Positions 7,612 through 14,508 of a stretch of DNA of 19,748 nucleotides are shown piece after piece. Made by a program: the position numbers and the translations under genes. Under the pieces are notes generated by a model, which saw only the letters and a program-made list of their open reading frames with translations, searched no databases and had not been told where the DNA came from. The stretch is from NCBI GenBank assembly GCA_043736395.1, contig JAYTCQ010000351.1, forward strand, positions 1-19,748, read 5' to 3'. The DNA comes from JAFDVL01 sp043736395 (GTDB lineage: Bacteria; Acidobacteriota; Blastocatellia; RBC074). Every line of letters begins with the position of its first letter. The stretch's first letter is position 1.

Positions 7612-7640
7612 ATTCTAGGATATGAATCTGCAGCTGTCAA
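7612..7640 (-). promoter_or_regulatory. metZ promoter
   Basis: On the minus strand TTGACA (7640-7635), 17 nt, then TAGAAT (7617-7612): a near-consensus sigma70-type promoter with ideal spacing. The -35 box begins at the first base after the osmC stop codon. Transcription would start near 7605, giving a leader of about 136 nt that contains the riboswitch-like aptamer and the terminator. Confidence 0.8.
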
Positions 7641-8066
7641 CTACACCTGCTTCGCGCGAATTTCATAACTCCAGGTAATCGTGGCTGATTTTTCAAGGAC
7701 TCGTGCAACCGAACAATACTTTTCCAGTGATAATTCCAACGCACGTTTGACTTGGGATTCCTGCAAATCACCAATAAATACATAGTGCGCGTGAATTGTG
7801 GTGAATAGCGCAGGCTCCTTGCCTTGCTCCCGTTCGGCATTGATTTCGACTTGTAAATCTTCGAGTGGCTGGCGGGATTTTTTCAGGATGCTGATGATGT
7901 CAATGGAACTGCAACCACCGAGTCCCATAATTAATAACTCCATTGGACGCGCACCTTCGCCGCCTCCGCCAATCGCTGGGCTGGCGTCAATGTGGACGGT
8001 GTTGCCGGATTCGTTCGTGGCTTCGAGATGGTAATTTTCATTCAAACGTTTTAATAGGATTTTCAT
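7641..8066 (-). CDS. OsmC-family protein (organic hydroperoxide/redox family)
   Basis: A 141-residue protein from ATG 8066; a TTG two codons upstream is less likely. OsmC/Ohr features are clear: MELLIMGLGGCSS with Cys52 and EKYCSVARVL with Cys118, the two redox Cys of the family, on either side of the long central helix. OsmC/Ohr proteins form head-to-tail dimers in the cytosol that reduce organic hydroperoxides with thiol cofactors; many YhfA-like members have no known substrate. It resembles the general OsmC branch more than classic Ohr. It ends exactly where the metZ promoter begins, so it is upstream of metZ but outside its riboswitch control. Confidence 0.88.
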   Translation of the reverse strand: MKILLKRLNENYHLEATNESGNTVHIDASPAIGGGGEGARPMELLIMGLGGCSSIDIISILKKSRQPLEDLQVEINAEREQGKEPALFTTIHAHYVFIGDLQESQVKRALELSLEKYCSVARVLEKSATITWSYEIRAKQV

Positions 8067-8117
8067 ACACAAAGTAAATTAATTTGTTGGTGGATTGATT
8101 GCAAGAATTATTGAAAT

Positions 8118-8146
8118 TTGACAAGCTCCAGATTCGCCGTTATAGC
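8118..8146 (+). promoter_or_regulatory. Promoter of the small acidic protein gene
   Basis: TTGACA (8118-8123), 17 nt, then TATAGC (8141-8146). Start of transcription would be about 8153, giving a ~34-nt leader before ATG 8187. The same TTG could be read as a start codon of a longer frame, but promoter plus Shine-Dalgarno make that unlikely. Confidence 0.6.
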
Positions 8147-8186
8147 TGATGGCTTAAATTATCAAAAACAAATTGCGGAGAAAAAT

Positions 8187-8567
8187 ATGTCAGCCAAAGT
8201 AATTGAAAAACTCTTGACCGAAGCAATGCTCGAAGATGGAAAAATGTATCAGGAACTTTACGAATACGAACTGGAAGAGCAGGTCGAAGAACTGCGCGAA
8301 TCTTTGGAAGAAGACGATGACGATTATCTCTTTGTTATCACGGAAAATAATGGTCACGTAGCGATGCTGCTGCTGGAAAATGATGGCAGCCTTCACATTA
8401 ACGAAGCAGCACGCGGTAAACTAAAAGAATTCTGGCCCGAGGCTTATGAAAAAAATATGCGCGAAATGATTCCGATGTTTGCGCAGGAACTTGCAGACGG
8501 AGAATTAGTCATCAACGGTGTGAAAAAAGCGAATAACACAATTTCTGATAAAGAAGAAGAGGCATAA
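8187..8567 (+). CDS. Small acidic hypothetical protein
   Basis: A 126-residue protein I do not recognise. It starts at ATG 8187 with GGAG seven nt upstream. It is strongly acidic, with a Glu-rich helical segment (about residues 20-45, including LEEDDDD), then a short predicted beta stretch (YLFVITENNGHVAMLLLENDG) and a helical C-terminal half ending in DKEEEA. No signal peptide, membrane segment or Cys pair. It is likely a soluble cytosolic protein. It is divergent from osmC and convergent with the chaN-like gene, with its own promoter. Confidence 0.75.
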   Translation: MSAKVIEKLLTEAMLEDGKMYQELYEYELEEQVEELRESLEEDDDDYLFVITENNGHVAMLLLENDGSLHINEAARGKLKEFWPEAYEKNMREMIPMFAQELADGELVINGVKKANNTISDKEEEA

Positions 8568-8585
8568 AAGTGTGGAATCGTACGG

Positions 8586-9491
8586 TTACTTCGATCCGGT
8601 TTCTGCTTTTGATTTAAGCGTGAAAATTAAATAATCGCCGCGTTTTTTATCTTTGTCAGGTGTGGCTGAATCAAGATTTTCAACCGGGATTGCCGAGACT
8701 ACTTTGACATTGGATTTTGCCATTCGCTGCTTGACTCTGGCAGCTGTTCCCAATTGAAAATCCGAATGAAAAGCTCCGTTGTAGTGAATTACCAACGCTT
8801 GCGGTGAAGCCTGTGCAGCGGTGGTGATTGATTCCGCCATCGTTTCATCTTTGACGCATTGCGCTTGATACATTCGATCAAGCATCGCCGGATCCATCTT
8901 CGGAGAATTATCTCCCGGGTGTTCGCTCATTGTTTCCTTGAATCGTTTGTAATAATCGTCGGTAGGGCAACTAAATTTTTCAGCGATTAATTTTCGCTCC
9001 GCTTCGGATAATTTATCAACGGCTTCTAATCCACCTTTAAAAACGACCGTTGCGAAACGGCGCGGGACGTTTCCGGCGATCACTTTCCAGCCCTTGGCTT
9101 TGGCGAATTCAATCAGGGGTTTGTAATCAGGTTGATAATTTTTCCACGGTCGCGAATCTTTTAAAAACGCTGCTTCGGTAATTTTATTGGATAAGTAATC
9201 ATCAATTAGTTTTTGGGTGTCACGTTCAAACATTTCGAGGGCTACGATAACGTTCGGGCGACGGCGAGCGATGCCTTCAAGCAACGCGATTTCAAGCCGA
9301 TGCGTCGCGGTATCGTCGTGCTGTTCGCCGAAAAAGACAACATCTGATTTGGCAAGTTCTGACGCCATCGCTTCAAAATCTGTGAAGCGTTTATGCTTGG
9401 CATCGTACACGCGATGTGGAATGTAACTAGTTTGTGCAAAGGCTGAAAGTGATAAACACAGGACGATAATAGCAAACAGACAAAGACGCAT
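8586..9491 (-). CDS. Secreted ChaN/DUF399-like (Tiki superfamily) protein
   Basis: A 301-residue protein starting at ATG 9491, with GGAG about eight nt upstream; the longer frame to 9584 has no such support. The N-terminus is a typical Sec signal (MRLCLFAIIVL..., likely cleaved after AFA at about residue 19). The mature part shows the ChaN/Tiki-type motif FFGEQHDD (Glu56, His58), VALEMFERD, GWKVIAGNVPRRFA and a C-terminal HYNGAFHSDFQLG. ChaN was described as a haem-binding lipoprotein and the superfamily includes metalloproteases. There is no lipobox Cys at the cleavage site here, so a periplasmic or secreted form is expected. Whether it is a haem binder or a hydrolase cannot be told from sequence. 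Confidence 0.82.
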   Translation of the reverse strand: MRLCLFAIIVLCLSLSAFAQTSYIPHRVYDAKHKRFTDFEAMASELAKSDVVFFGEQHDDTATHRLEIALLEGIARRRPNVIVALEMFERDTQKLIDDYLSNKITEAAFLKDSRPWKNYQPDYKPLIEFAKAKGWKVIAGNVPRRFATVVFKGGLEAVDKLSEAERKLIAEKFSCPTDDYYKRFKETMSEHPGDNSPKMDPAMLDRMYQAQCVKDETMAESITTAAQASPQALVIHYNGAFHSDFQLGTAARVKQRMAKSNVKVVSAIPVENLDSATPDKDKKRGDYLIFTLKSKAETGSK

Positions 9492-9624
9492 TGACGGACT
9501 CCGGTTAATGGATAAGAGAATAATGTAACAGTATATCGTGCGAAATAAGTTAATGCGAATTTGGGTATTTTCTCCCATCATCAACGTAATCGTGCGAATT
9601 GAAAAAATATTTAAAGGTCAAGCG

Positions 9625-10083
9625 ATGTGGTTTAGCAAAAAATCCAATAAATCTAAATTTTCACCGGTGCAATTCGGTGAAATCGGTGAAGCGGAGGCCT
9701 TGCGATTTCTCCTTTCAAAACAATATCGGATCGTGGCCACAAATTTTCTTGCTCCACTTGGTCGCAGCTTTCGAGGCCGACCCATTACCGGCGAAATCGA
9801 CATCATCGCGTACGATTCAAAAAATATTTTGCGATTCATTGAAGTTAAAACGCGGCGTTCAAAAGAAATTGCGTCGCCTGAATCGGCAGTGGATTTGACC
9901 AAGCAACGAAAAATTATCAAAACCGCCAGAATTTATCGCCGGATTTTTCGACTCACGGATGAGCCGTACGATTACGATGTAGTTTCCGTCATCAAGCTGA
10001 GCGATAAAGAGTACAATGTAGAGCTGTTATCAGGATATTTCCCCGAAAATCGTTTCACGAAATCCCGGTGGTTTCGGAGCTAA
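9625..10083 (+). CDS. UPF0102 (YraN) family nuclease-fold protein
   Basis: A 152-residue protein from ATG 9625 with AAAGG upstream; possible earlier starts at GTG 9538 and ATG 9553 would add a stretch unlike the family. The UPF0102 signatures are present: FGEIGEAEALRFL (start of the fold), GEIDIIAYD and FIEVKTRR, giving the PD-(D/E)XK-like set Asp59, Glu73 and Lys75. The segment between N40 and GEID is about ten residues longer than in many homologues. The family is widespread with no settled role; links to DNA processing are proposed. It is divergent from the chaN-like gene and lies just upstream of tRNA-Gly. Confidence 0.85.
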   Translation: MWFSKKSNKSKFSPVQFGEIGEAEALRFLLSKQYRIVATNFLAPLGRSFRGRPITGEIDIIAYDSKNILRFIEVKTRRSKEIASPESAVDLTKQRKIIKTARIYRRIFRLTDEPYDYDVVSVIKLSDKEYNVELLSGYFPENRFTKSRWFRS

Positions 10084-10108
10084 ATAGCAGGGCGGATTTT
10101 TTTGGGTC

Positions 10109-10137
10109 TTGACAAAAGAGACCCCATCGGCTAAAAA
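10109..10137 (+). promoter_or_regulatory. tRNA-Gly promoter
   Basis: TTGACA (10109-10114), 17 nt, then TAAAAA (10132-10137). Transcription would start near 10144, about 13 nt before the mature tRNA 5' end. The -35 lies in a GGGTCT/AGACCC inverted pair (10104-10124), whose meaning is unclear. Confidence 0.6.
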
Positions 10138-10156
10138 ATACCCCATTGACAAACGA

Positions 10157-10231
10157 GCGGGAGTAACTCAGTGGTAGAGTGCGACCTTGCCAAGGTCGAA
10201 GTCGCGAGTTCAAATCTCGTCTCCCGCTCCA
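10157..10231 (+). tRNA. tRNA-Gly (GCC), CCA encoded
   Basis: A full cloverleaf can be drawn. Acceptor stem GCGGGAG (10157-10163) pairs with CTCCCGC (10221-10227). The anticodon stem CGACC/GGTCG encloses loop TTGCCAA with anticodon GCC (10189-10191). The T arm is CGCGAG TTCAAAT CTCGT with the GTTCAAAT motif. Discriminator T10228 is followed by an encoded CCA. It reads the GGC and GGU glycine codons. Confidence 0.97.
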
Positions 10232-10245
10232 GCAATTATAAAACG

Positions 10246-10278
10246 AAACGGCGAAGGAAGATTTCCTTCGCCGTTTTT
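10246..10278 (+). terminator. Rho-independent terminator after tRNA-Gly
   Basis: A perfect 14-bp stem (10246-10259 with 10263-10276, AAACGGCGAAGGAA / TTCCTTCGCCGTTT) with loop GAT runs directly into a T-run of five in total. It ends the tRNA transcript about 15 nt after CCA. Confidence 0.85.
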
Positions 10279-10286
10279 GCGTTATC

Positions 10287-10361
10287 GTTCAGAGTTCGCG
10301 CTTCAGCGTGTGAACGCCAGCGAAGCGCGGCGCTGGGCAAACTGAAGTTTGAACTCTGAAC
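10287..10361. repeat. REPIN-like element, second family
   Basis: An exact 11-bp inverted repeat, GTTCAGAGTTC (10287-10297) and GAACTCTGAAC (10351-10361). Inside each arm follows a small hairpin with loop TTCA: left GCGC-TTCA-GCGT, right (reverse complement) AAAC-TTCA-GTTT. The stems differ in sequence but remain largely paired. A central CCAGCG/CGCTGG pair (10317-10322, 10331-10336) completes the fold. The element ends one base before the stop codon of the next minus-strand gene. The architecture is the same as at 5882-5931 but the sequence is unrelated. Confidence 0.65.
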
Positions 10362-10362
10362 T

Positions 10363-11274
10363 CTAAACGTCACTCAACAAAATCGCCTCTCTCAGCGAAG
10401 TCAAGGGATCGCGCACCGGCACAAATTCATGTGCAATCACTCCCTGATATTTTAACTCCACAATTGACTGAATCACTCGTCGCCAATTCAGTTCCTGTGT
10501 ATCGTCAAGCTCGTGGCGCCCGGGGACTCCGCCCGTGTGAAAATGTCCGATTAAATCAATATTATTTTTGATGGTTTGGATGATGTCGCCGTCCATGATT
10601 TGCGCGTGATAAATATCATACAGAATTTTGATGCGCGGATGGTTGACGCGTTTCATGACTTCGACTCCCCACGGCATGTGATCGAAGTGGTAGTCCTGAT
10701 GATTCACTTTGCTGTTCAGTAATTCAAAGCACAAATTAATATTATATTCATCCGCGATAGGCTTGAGCCGATTGAGTCCTACGACGCAGTTATCAATGGC
10801 TTCGGGGTCCGGCATCCCTTTGCGATTACCGGAAAAGACGATGAAATTCTTCCATCCGAATTTTGCAGCCGCAGCGGCATTTTCGCGGAATTCTTTCTCG
10901 AGTCCATCGTGATTTTCTTTGCGGTTGAATCCATTCGGAATATTTCCTGCGCCTGACACCATCGTAGCGATCAATCCGTGCTTTTTAAGCGTCTCCCAAT
11001 CGTTTTTGGCGACTAAGTCAAGCCCAACTAGTCCCATCGCTTTCGCAGCCAAACAGAGGTCATCAATCTTGACTCCGTTGTAACACCAGCGCGCAGCGGA
11101 TTGTTTGATGTTGCCTTTTAATTTCAGCGGCGCGAGATGTTTCTTTTCGAGTTTGTATTCAGGCTTTTTCGCAGCATCCTGTGCGAAGAGGTCTGGTTGA
11201 AGCGCGAAGCCTCCCAGACCTGTGATGGCAAGTTTCATTAAATCGCGGCGACTCGTTGATGTACTTTTAATCAT
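10363..11274 (-). CDS. Tat-exported TIM-barrel protein (hydroxypyruvate isomerase-like)
   Basis: A 303-residue protein. A twin-arginine signal (SRRDLMKLAITGLGGFAL, R9-R10) predicts export, unusual for sugar isomerases but common for this group in Planctomycetes and Acidobacteria. The remainder is a xylose isomerase-like TIM barrel with Hyi-type motifs: CFELLNSKVNHQDY (Glu184), ILYDIYHAQIMDGD (Asp220), HFHTGGVPGRHELDD (His246) and IAHEFVP (Glu283), the expected divalent-metal ligands. The substrate is unknown; ketose or hydroxypyruvate-type isomerisation is inferred from family. ATG 11274 has no clear Shine-Dalgarno. It is downstream of the PilZ gene but a terminator separates them. Confidence 0.85.
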   Translation of the reverse strand: MIKSTSTSRRDLMKLAITGLGGFALQPDLFAQDAAKKPEYKLEKKHLAPLKLKGNIKQSAARWCYNGVKIDDLCLAAKAMGLVGLDLVAKNDWETLKKHGLIATMVSGAGNIPNGFNRKENHDGLEKEFRENAAAAAKFGWKNFIVFSGNRKGMPDPEAIDNCVVGLNRLKPIADEYNINLCFELLNSKVNHQDYHFDHMPWGVEVMKRVNHPRIKILYDIYHAQIMDGDIIQTIKNNIDLIGHFHTGGVPGRHELDDTQELNWRRVIQSIVELKYQGVIAHEFVPVRDPLTSLREAILLSDV

Positions 11275-11324
11275 AATATTGGGTCAATTCGGTTTGATTA
11301 ATTCAAAAAGACAAATGAAGTATT

Positions 11325-11388
11325 AAAAAAATAACGCCTAAAAAATATCATCAATTTTGGATTGAAGCTATTTTTTCAGGCGTTATTT
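11325..11388 (-). terminator. Terminator after the PilZ gene
   Basis: On the minus strand AAATAACGCC...AAAAAATA (11388-11369) pairs with TATTTTTTAGGCGTTATTT (11347-11329), with one bulged base, enclosing a smaller TCAAT/ATTGA stem. The 3' arm runs into further Ts. It lies 26 bp after the PilZ stop codon and insulates the downstream isomerase-like gene. The stem is long and AT-rich at its base. Confidence 0.8.
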
Positions 11389-11414
11389 CTGAAAATGTAA
11401 TTGGAAACATTTTT

Positions 11415-12119
11415 CTATAAATGAAGCTCGCTATTCAGAAAATTGACACATAGTCGGTAAATCCCATCTTTTTCCATAAAATAATTTGTAACTTTGGCAA
11501 AGGCATCGAAATCTTTTCCCGGAATGAAAACCTTGACGAATTCGAATTCATTCGGAGGCTCCATCACGCAAATTCGAGCACCGCTTTTGCTCACATTTTC
11601 AGTGCAGCCCTGCTCTAATCCGATGATCACTTTTCGATTGTTATAATACTCAATCCAGATCGCGTGCGCGGCAGAAAGTCTTGGCGTTTTTCTTCGTTCA
11701 TCGGTTTTAGGAGCGTTTGATTTGTAGACTGCCCAGGGCTTTGTTTGATAAGACGACGGAGGATGCTCGCCAATAAATTCGACGCCAACATCGTACATAT
11801 TATCCTTGAGAGGCTCGACGCGCCTGACAATGGTATACACTCGATACGTCGGGTCAGAATGAGAATACTGTCTCAGACGCCAGGGCATTGGAAAAGATAA
11901 ATAAAGCACCAAACCAACCGCAGGCTTGTTATGAAGTTTGAAGCGTAAACTTGTACGGCTAAGGTCAAGCGCTTTGGAAATTTCCTGCCACTTTTCGGTT
12001 TCAGATGAATGACCAATGACGTTGATTGGGAGTGTTAATTTTAGGCGGTTTGACCGGCGGCGATTTACCACTTGATCTTGCGGGTCAGCCAGCTTGGAGG
12101 GCGTGGCTACAACGGACAT
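11415..12119 (-). CDS. Tandem PilZ-domain protein
   Basis: A 234-residue soluble protein with two PilZ-like halves. The first (about residues 20-120) has RRRSNR (20-25) and DLSRTSLRF, in which the D/N-x-S-x-x-G motif has lost its Gly. The second (about 141-234) has ERRKTPR and ENVSKSGARI, a complete NxSxxG motif. PilZ domains bind cyclic di-GMP through the Arg and NxSxxG residues, so the second half is the likelier binder and the first is probably structural. No output domain is attached. ATG 12119 has GAGG about nine nt upstream. It could act in motility, exopolysaccharide or gene control; nothing adjacent decides which. Confidence 0.82.
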   Translation of the reverse strand: MSVVATPSKLADPQDQVVNRRRSNRLKLTLPINVIGHSSETEKWQEISKALDLSRTSLRFKLHNKPAVGLVLYLSFPMPWRLRQYSHSDPTYRVYTIVRRVEPLKDNMYDVGVEFIGEHPPSSYQTKPWAVYKSNAPKTDERRKTPRLSAAHAIWIEYYNNRKVIIGLEQGCTENVSKSGARICVMEPPNEFEFVKVFIPGKDFDAFAKVTNYFMEKDGIYRLCVNFLNSELHL

Positions 12120-12223
12120 AATATTTTACCTCGTGGATTGGGGGATGTTTTAAGAAATCCAAACCAAGCAGGGGATACTCCAGCACCATTCTTGAAGGGA
12201 TGCTAACACGAGCGATAAATTCA

Positions 12224-12268
12224 AATTAATGATATTTTATGACGAATTAATGATAAGGATTTTATGAC
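12224..12268 (+). repeat. Tandem repeat of the oxidoreductase translation start region
   Basis: AATTAATGATATTTTATGAC (12224-12243) is repeated after one base at 12245-12268, where the second copy carries four extra bases that include AAGG, the Shine-Dalgarno for ATG 12264. The first copy has ATG at 12238 followed by ACG AAT TAA, a three-residue mini-frame ending 17 bp before the real start. It may be a chance micro-duplication, or may couple translation. Confidence 0.5.
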
Positions 12269-14402
12269 CATTGAATTATCTAAAAATAAAACCGTAGTTC
12301 GTGCAGCCTGTCCGCACGATTGTCCTGACACCTGCGCGATGCTTGTGACTGTCGAGAACGGTACAGCCACCAAAGTTGAAGGCGCGAAAGATCATCCCAC
12401 GACTGATGGATTTTTGTGTACAAAGGTGAATCGCTACCTTGAACGCACGTACAGCGATCAGCGTGTGTTGTATCCGATGAAGCGCGTCGGCGATAAAGGC
12501 AAAGGAATTTTCACGCGGATTTCCTGGGATGAAGCGATCACAATCATCGCCAGCAAATTCAAAGCAATTGCCAATGAATACGGCGCAGAAGCGATTTTGC
12601 CGTATAGCTATGCCGGAACCATGGGGATCATTCAAGGCAGTTCGATGGATCGCCGTTTTTTTCATAAGCTTGGCGCGTCATTGCTGGATCGAACCATCTG
12701 CGCCAGTGCCGGAGCCGCCGGATATAAAGCCACCATCGGAGCTTCCATCGGAACGAACATGGAACATTTCGATGAAGCGAAATTGATTGTGATTTGGGGT
12801 TCGAATCCGATCACTTCCAACGTGCATCTGATGCCGTACATTTTAGAAGCCAAGCGGCGCGGCGCGAAATTAATTGCGATTGATCCTTATCGTTCGTTAA
12901 CTGTCGAAAAATGCCATCAGCACATCGCGCCGCTGCCGGGAACCGACGGAGCGTTTGCGCTCGCGGTGATGAATGTTTTGATTAATGAAAATTTGATTGA
13001 TGCCGATTATATCGAAAAATATACGACTGGATTTGCACAATTAAAAGAACGCGTGCAGGAATATTCTCCTTCGCGCGTCGCCGAAATCTGCGGATTGCCT
13101 GAAGAAATAATTGTGAATTTTGCACGGGAATACGCGACGACCGCGCCTGCTGCGATTCGCTTGAATTACGGAATGCAACGACACGCCGGAGGCGGGATGG
13201 CAGTACGAAATATCGCTTGCCTGCCTGCGTTAATTGGCGCGTGGAAAGATCCTTCCGGTGGGATTTTACTTTCCAGTTCCGGCACATTTAGTTTAAATGC
13301 GCAGGCTCTCGAACGCCCTGATTTTATTCCTCCAAATACGCGAATGATAAATATGTCCGCGATTGGCGATGCGCTGTGCGGAGACTTGCGTGCAGTGAAA
13401 TATCCGGCTCGCGCTGGTGATGAAATCGTAGACGAATTGACGCCGCTTGATCCGCCTGTCAAAGCTCTTTACGTTTACAATTCCAACCCCGTGGCCATCG
13501 CACCAGATTCCGGCAAAGTCAAAGCCGGATTCGCCCGCGAAGACCTCTTCACCGTCGTCCACGAAATCTTTCAAACGGACACCGCCGATTACGCCGACAT
13601 CGTGTTACCCGCTACGACGCAGCTTGAACAATTTGACGTGCATCGTTCGTACGGGCATTTATACGTGCTTGCCAATTTGCCCGCGATTGCTCCGATTGGA
13701 GAAGCCAAACCCAACAGCGAAGTCTTCCGTTTGCTTGCGGAAAAGATGGGATTTGATGATCCATGCTTTCAGGATTCTGACGAAGAAATGGGAGCGCAGG
13801 CTTTCAACTACGATCACGAACGGATGAAAAATATTAATTTTGAAGAGCTGAAAAACAAAGGCTGGCAGCGGCTGAATGTAGCGGAAAAATATGCGCCATT
13901 TGCGGAAGGGAATTTCCCGACGCCGTCAGGAAAATGCGAATTTTTTAGCGAATCCTTAGCAAAACAGGGAATTGACCCGCTGCCGACGTACATCGCGCCG
14001 CGTGAATCCGTCCAGACTGCGCCGGAACTGGCGAAGCGATTTCCGTTGGCGATTATTTCTCCGCCCGCGCACAATTTTATGAATTCCAGCTTCGCCAATC
14101 TGCCGACCTTTCTGAAAGCAGAGAAGCAACCGTTCTTAGAAATTCATCCTGACGATGCCGGAGTCAGAGGGATCAAAGACGGCGACCGCGTGAAAATTTT
14201 CAATGATCGCGGAGCCTTCACCGCGCAAGCGCGAGTCTCCGAAAAATCCCGCCACGGCGTAGTCGTCGCGCTGTCTGTCTGGTGGAAAAAATTAACGAGC
14301 GATGGGACGAACGCCAATGATGTGACTTCGCAAGGACTGACGGATTTGGGGGCGGCGGCGACGTTTTATGATGTTTTGGTCGAGGTGGAGAGGACGAAGT
14401 AA
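12264..14402 (+). CDS. Molybdopterin-dependent oxidoreductase (DMSO reductase family), cytosolic
   Basis: A 712-residue enzyme. The N-terminal [4Fe-4S] ligands are C16, C20, C24 and C52 (CPHDCPDTCAM and FLCTK). Molybdopterin domains follow: SWDEA near 88, a likely Mo-ligand region TICASAGAAGY with Cys146 or Ser148, WGSNPITSNVH near 190, LYVYNSNPVA near 420, and the C-terminal cofactor-binding fold (NSSFANLP...LEIHPDDA). There is no Tat signal, unlike periplasmic members, so it should act in the cytosol. No electron-transfer or membrane subunit is adjacent. Substrate is unknown; it resembles the broad BisC/FdhF-like COG0243 group. AAGGA five nt upstream supports ATG 12264. Confidence 0.9.
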   Translation: MTIELSKNKTVVRAACPHDCPDTCAMLVTVENGTATKVEGAKDHPTTDGFLCTKVNRYLERTYSDQRVLYPMKRVGDKGKGIFTRISWDEAITIIASKFKAIANEYGAEAILPYSYAGTMGIIQGSSMDRRFFHKLGASLLDRTICASAGAAGYKATIGASIGTNMEHFDEAKLIVIWGSNPITSNVHLMPYILEAKRRGAKLIAIDPYRSLTVEKCHQHIAPLPGTDGAFALAVMNVLINENLIDADYIEKYTTGFAQLKERVQEYSPSRVAEICGLPEEIIVNFAREYATTAPAAIRLNYGMQRHAGGGMAVRNIACLPALIGAWKDPSGGILLSSSGTFSLNAQALERPDFIPPNTRMINMSAIGDALCGDLRAVKYPARAGDEIVDELTPLDPPVKALYVYNSNPVAIAPDSGKVKAGFAREDLFTVVHEIFQTDTADYADIVLPATTQLEQFDVHRSYGHLYVLANLPAIAPIGEAKPNSEVFRLLAEKMGFDDPCFQDSDEEMGAQAFNYDHERMKNINFEELKNKGWQRLNVAEKYAPFAEGNFPTPSGKCEFFSESLAKQGIDPLPTYIAPRESVQTAPELAKRFPLAIISPPAHNFMNSSFANLPTFLKAEKQPFLEIHPDDAGVRGIKDGDRVKIFNDRGAFTAQARVSEKSRHGVVVALSVWWKKLTSDGTNANDVTSQGLTDLGAAATFYDVLVEVERTK

Positions 14403-14441
14403 GTTATTTCCGAACATCAGAATCAAGGGCAATAAGAACTT

Positions 14442-14476
14442 AAAAAAAAGGCAACAACTGTCGCTGCTTCGTTGCA
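14442..14476 (-). terminator. Terminator after the nuclease gene
   Basis: On the minus strand GCAAC (14476-14472) pairs with GTTGC (14456-14452) around a 15-nt loop and is followed by C and eight Ts. It lies about 33 bp after the stop of the nuclease gene. The stem is only 5 bp, so efficiency may be modest. Confidence 0.55.
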
Positions 14477-14508
14477 ATAATTGAAAGGCATCTCTTGTCA
14501 TCGAGCTT

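Noticed and set aside
7470..7640. Extended N-terminus of MetZ (57 extra codons)
   Set aside because: The stretch is the promoter, aptamer and terminator; MetZ homologues begin near the FETEAIRTQ segment.
10104..10124. GGGTCT/AGACCC hairpin as a terminator after the UPF0102 gene
   Set aside because: No T-run follows on the plus strand and it overlaps the tRNA promoter -35 box.
10171..10359. 62-codon frame across the tRNA region
   Set aside because: It lies in tRNA-Gly, its terminator and a REPIN-like repeat.
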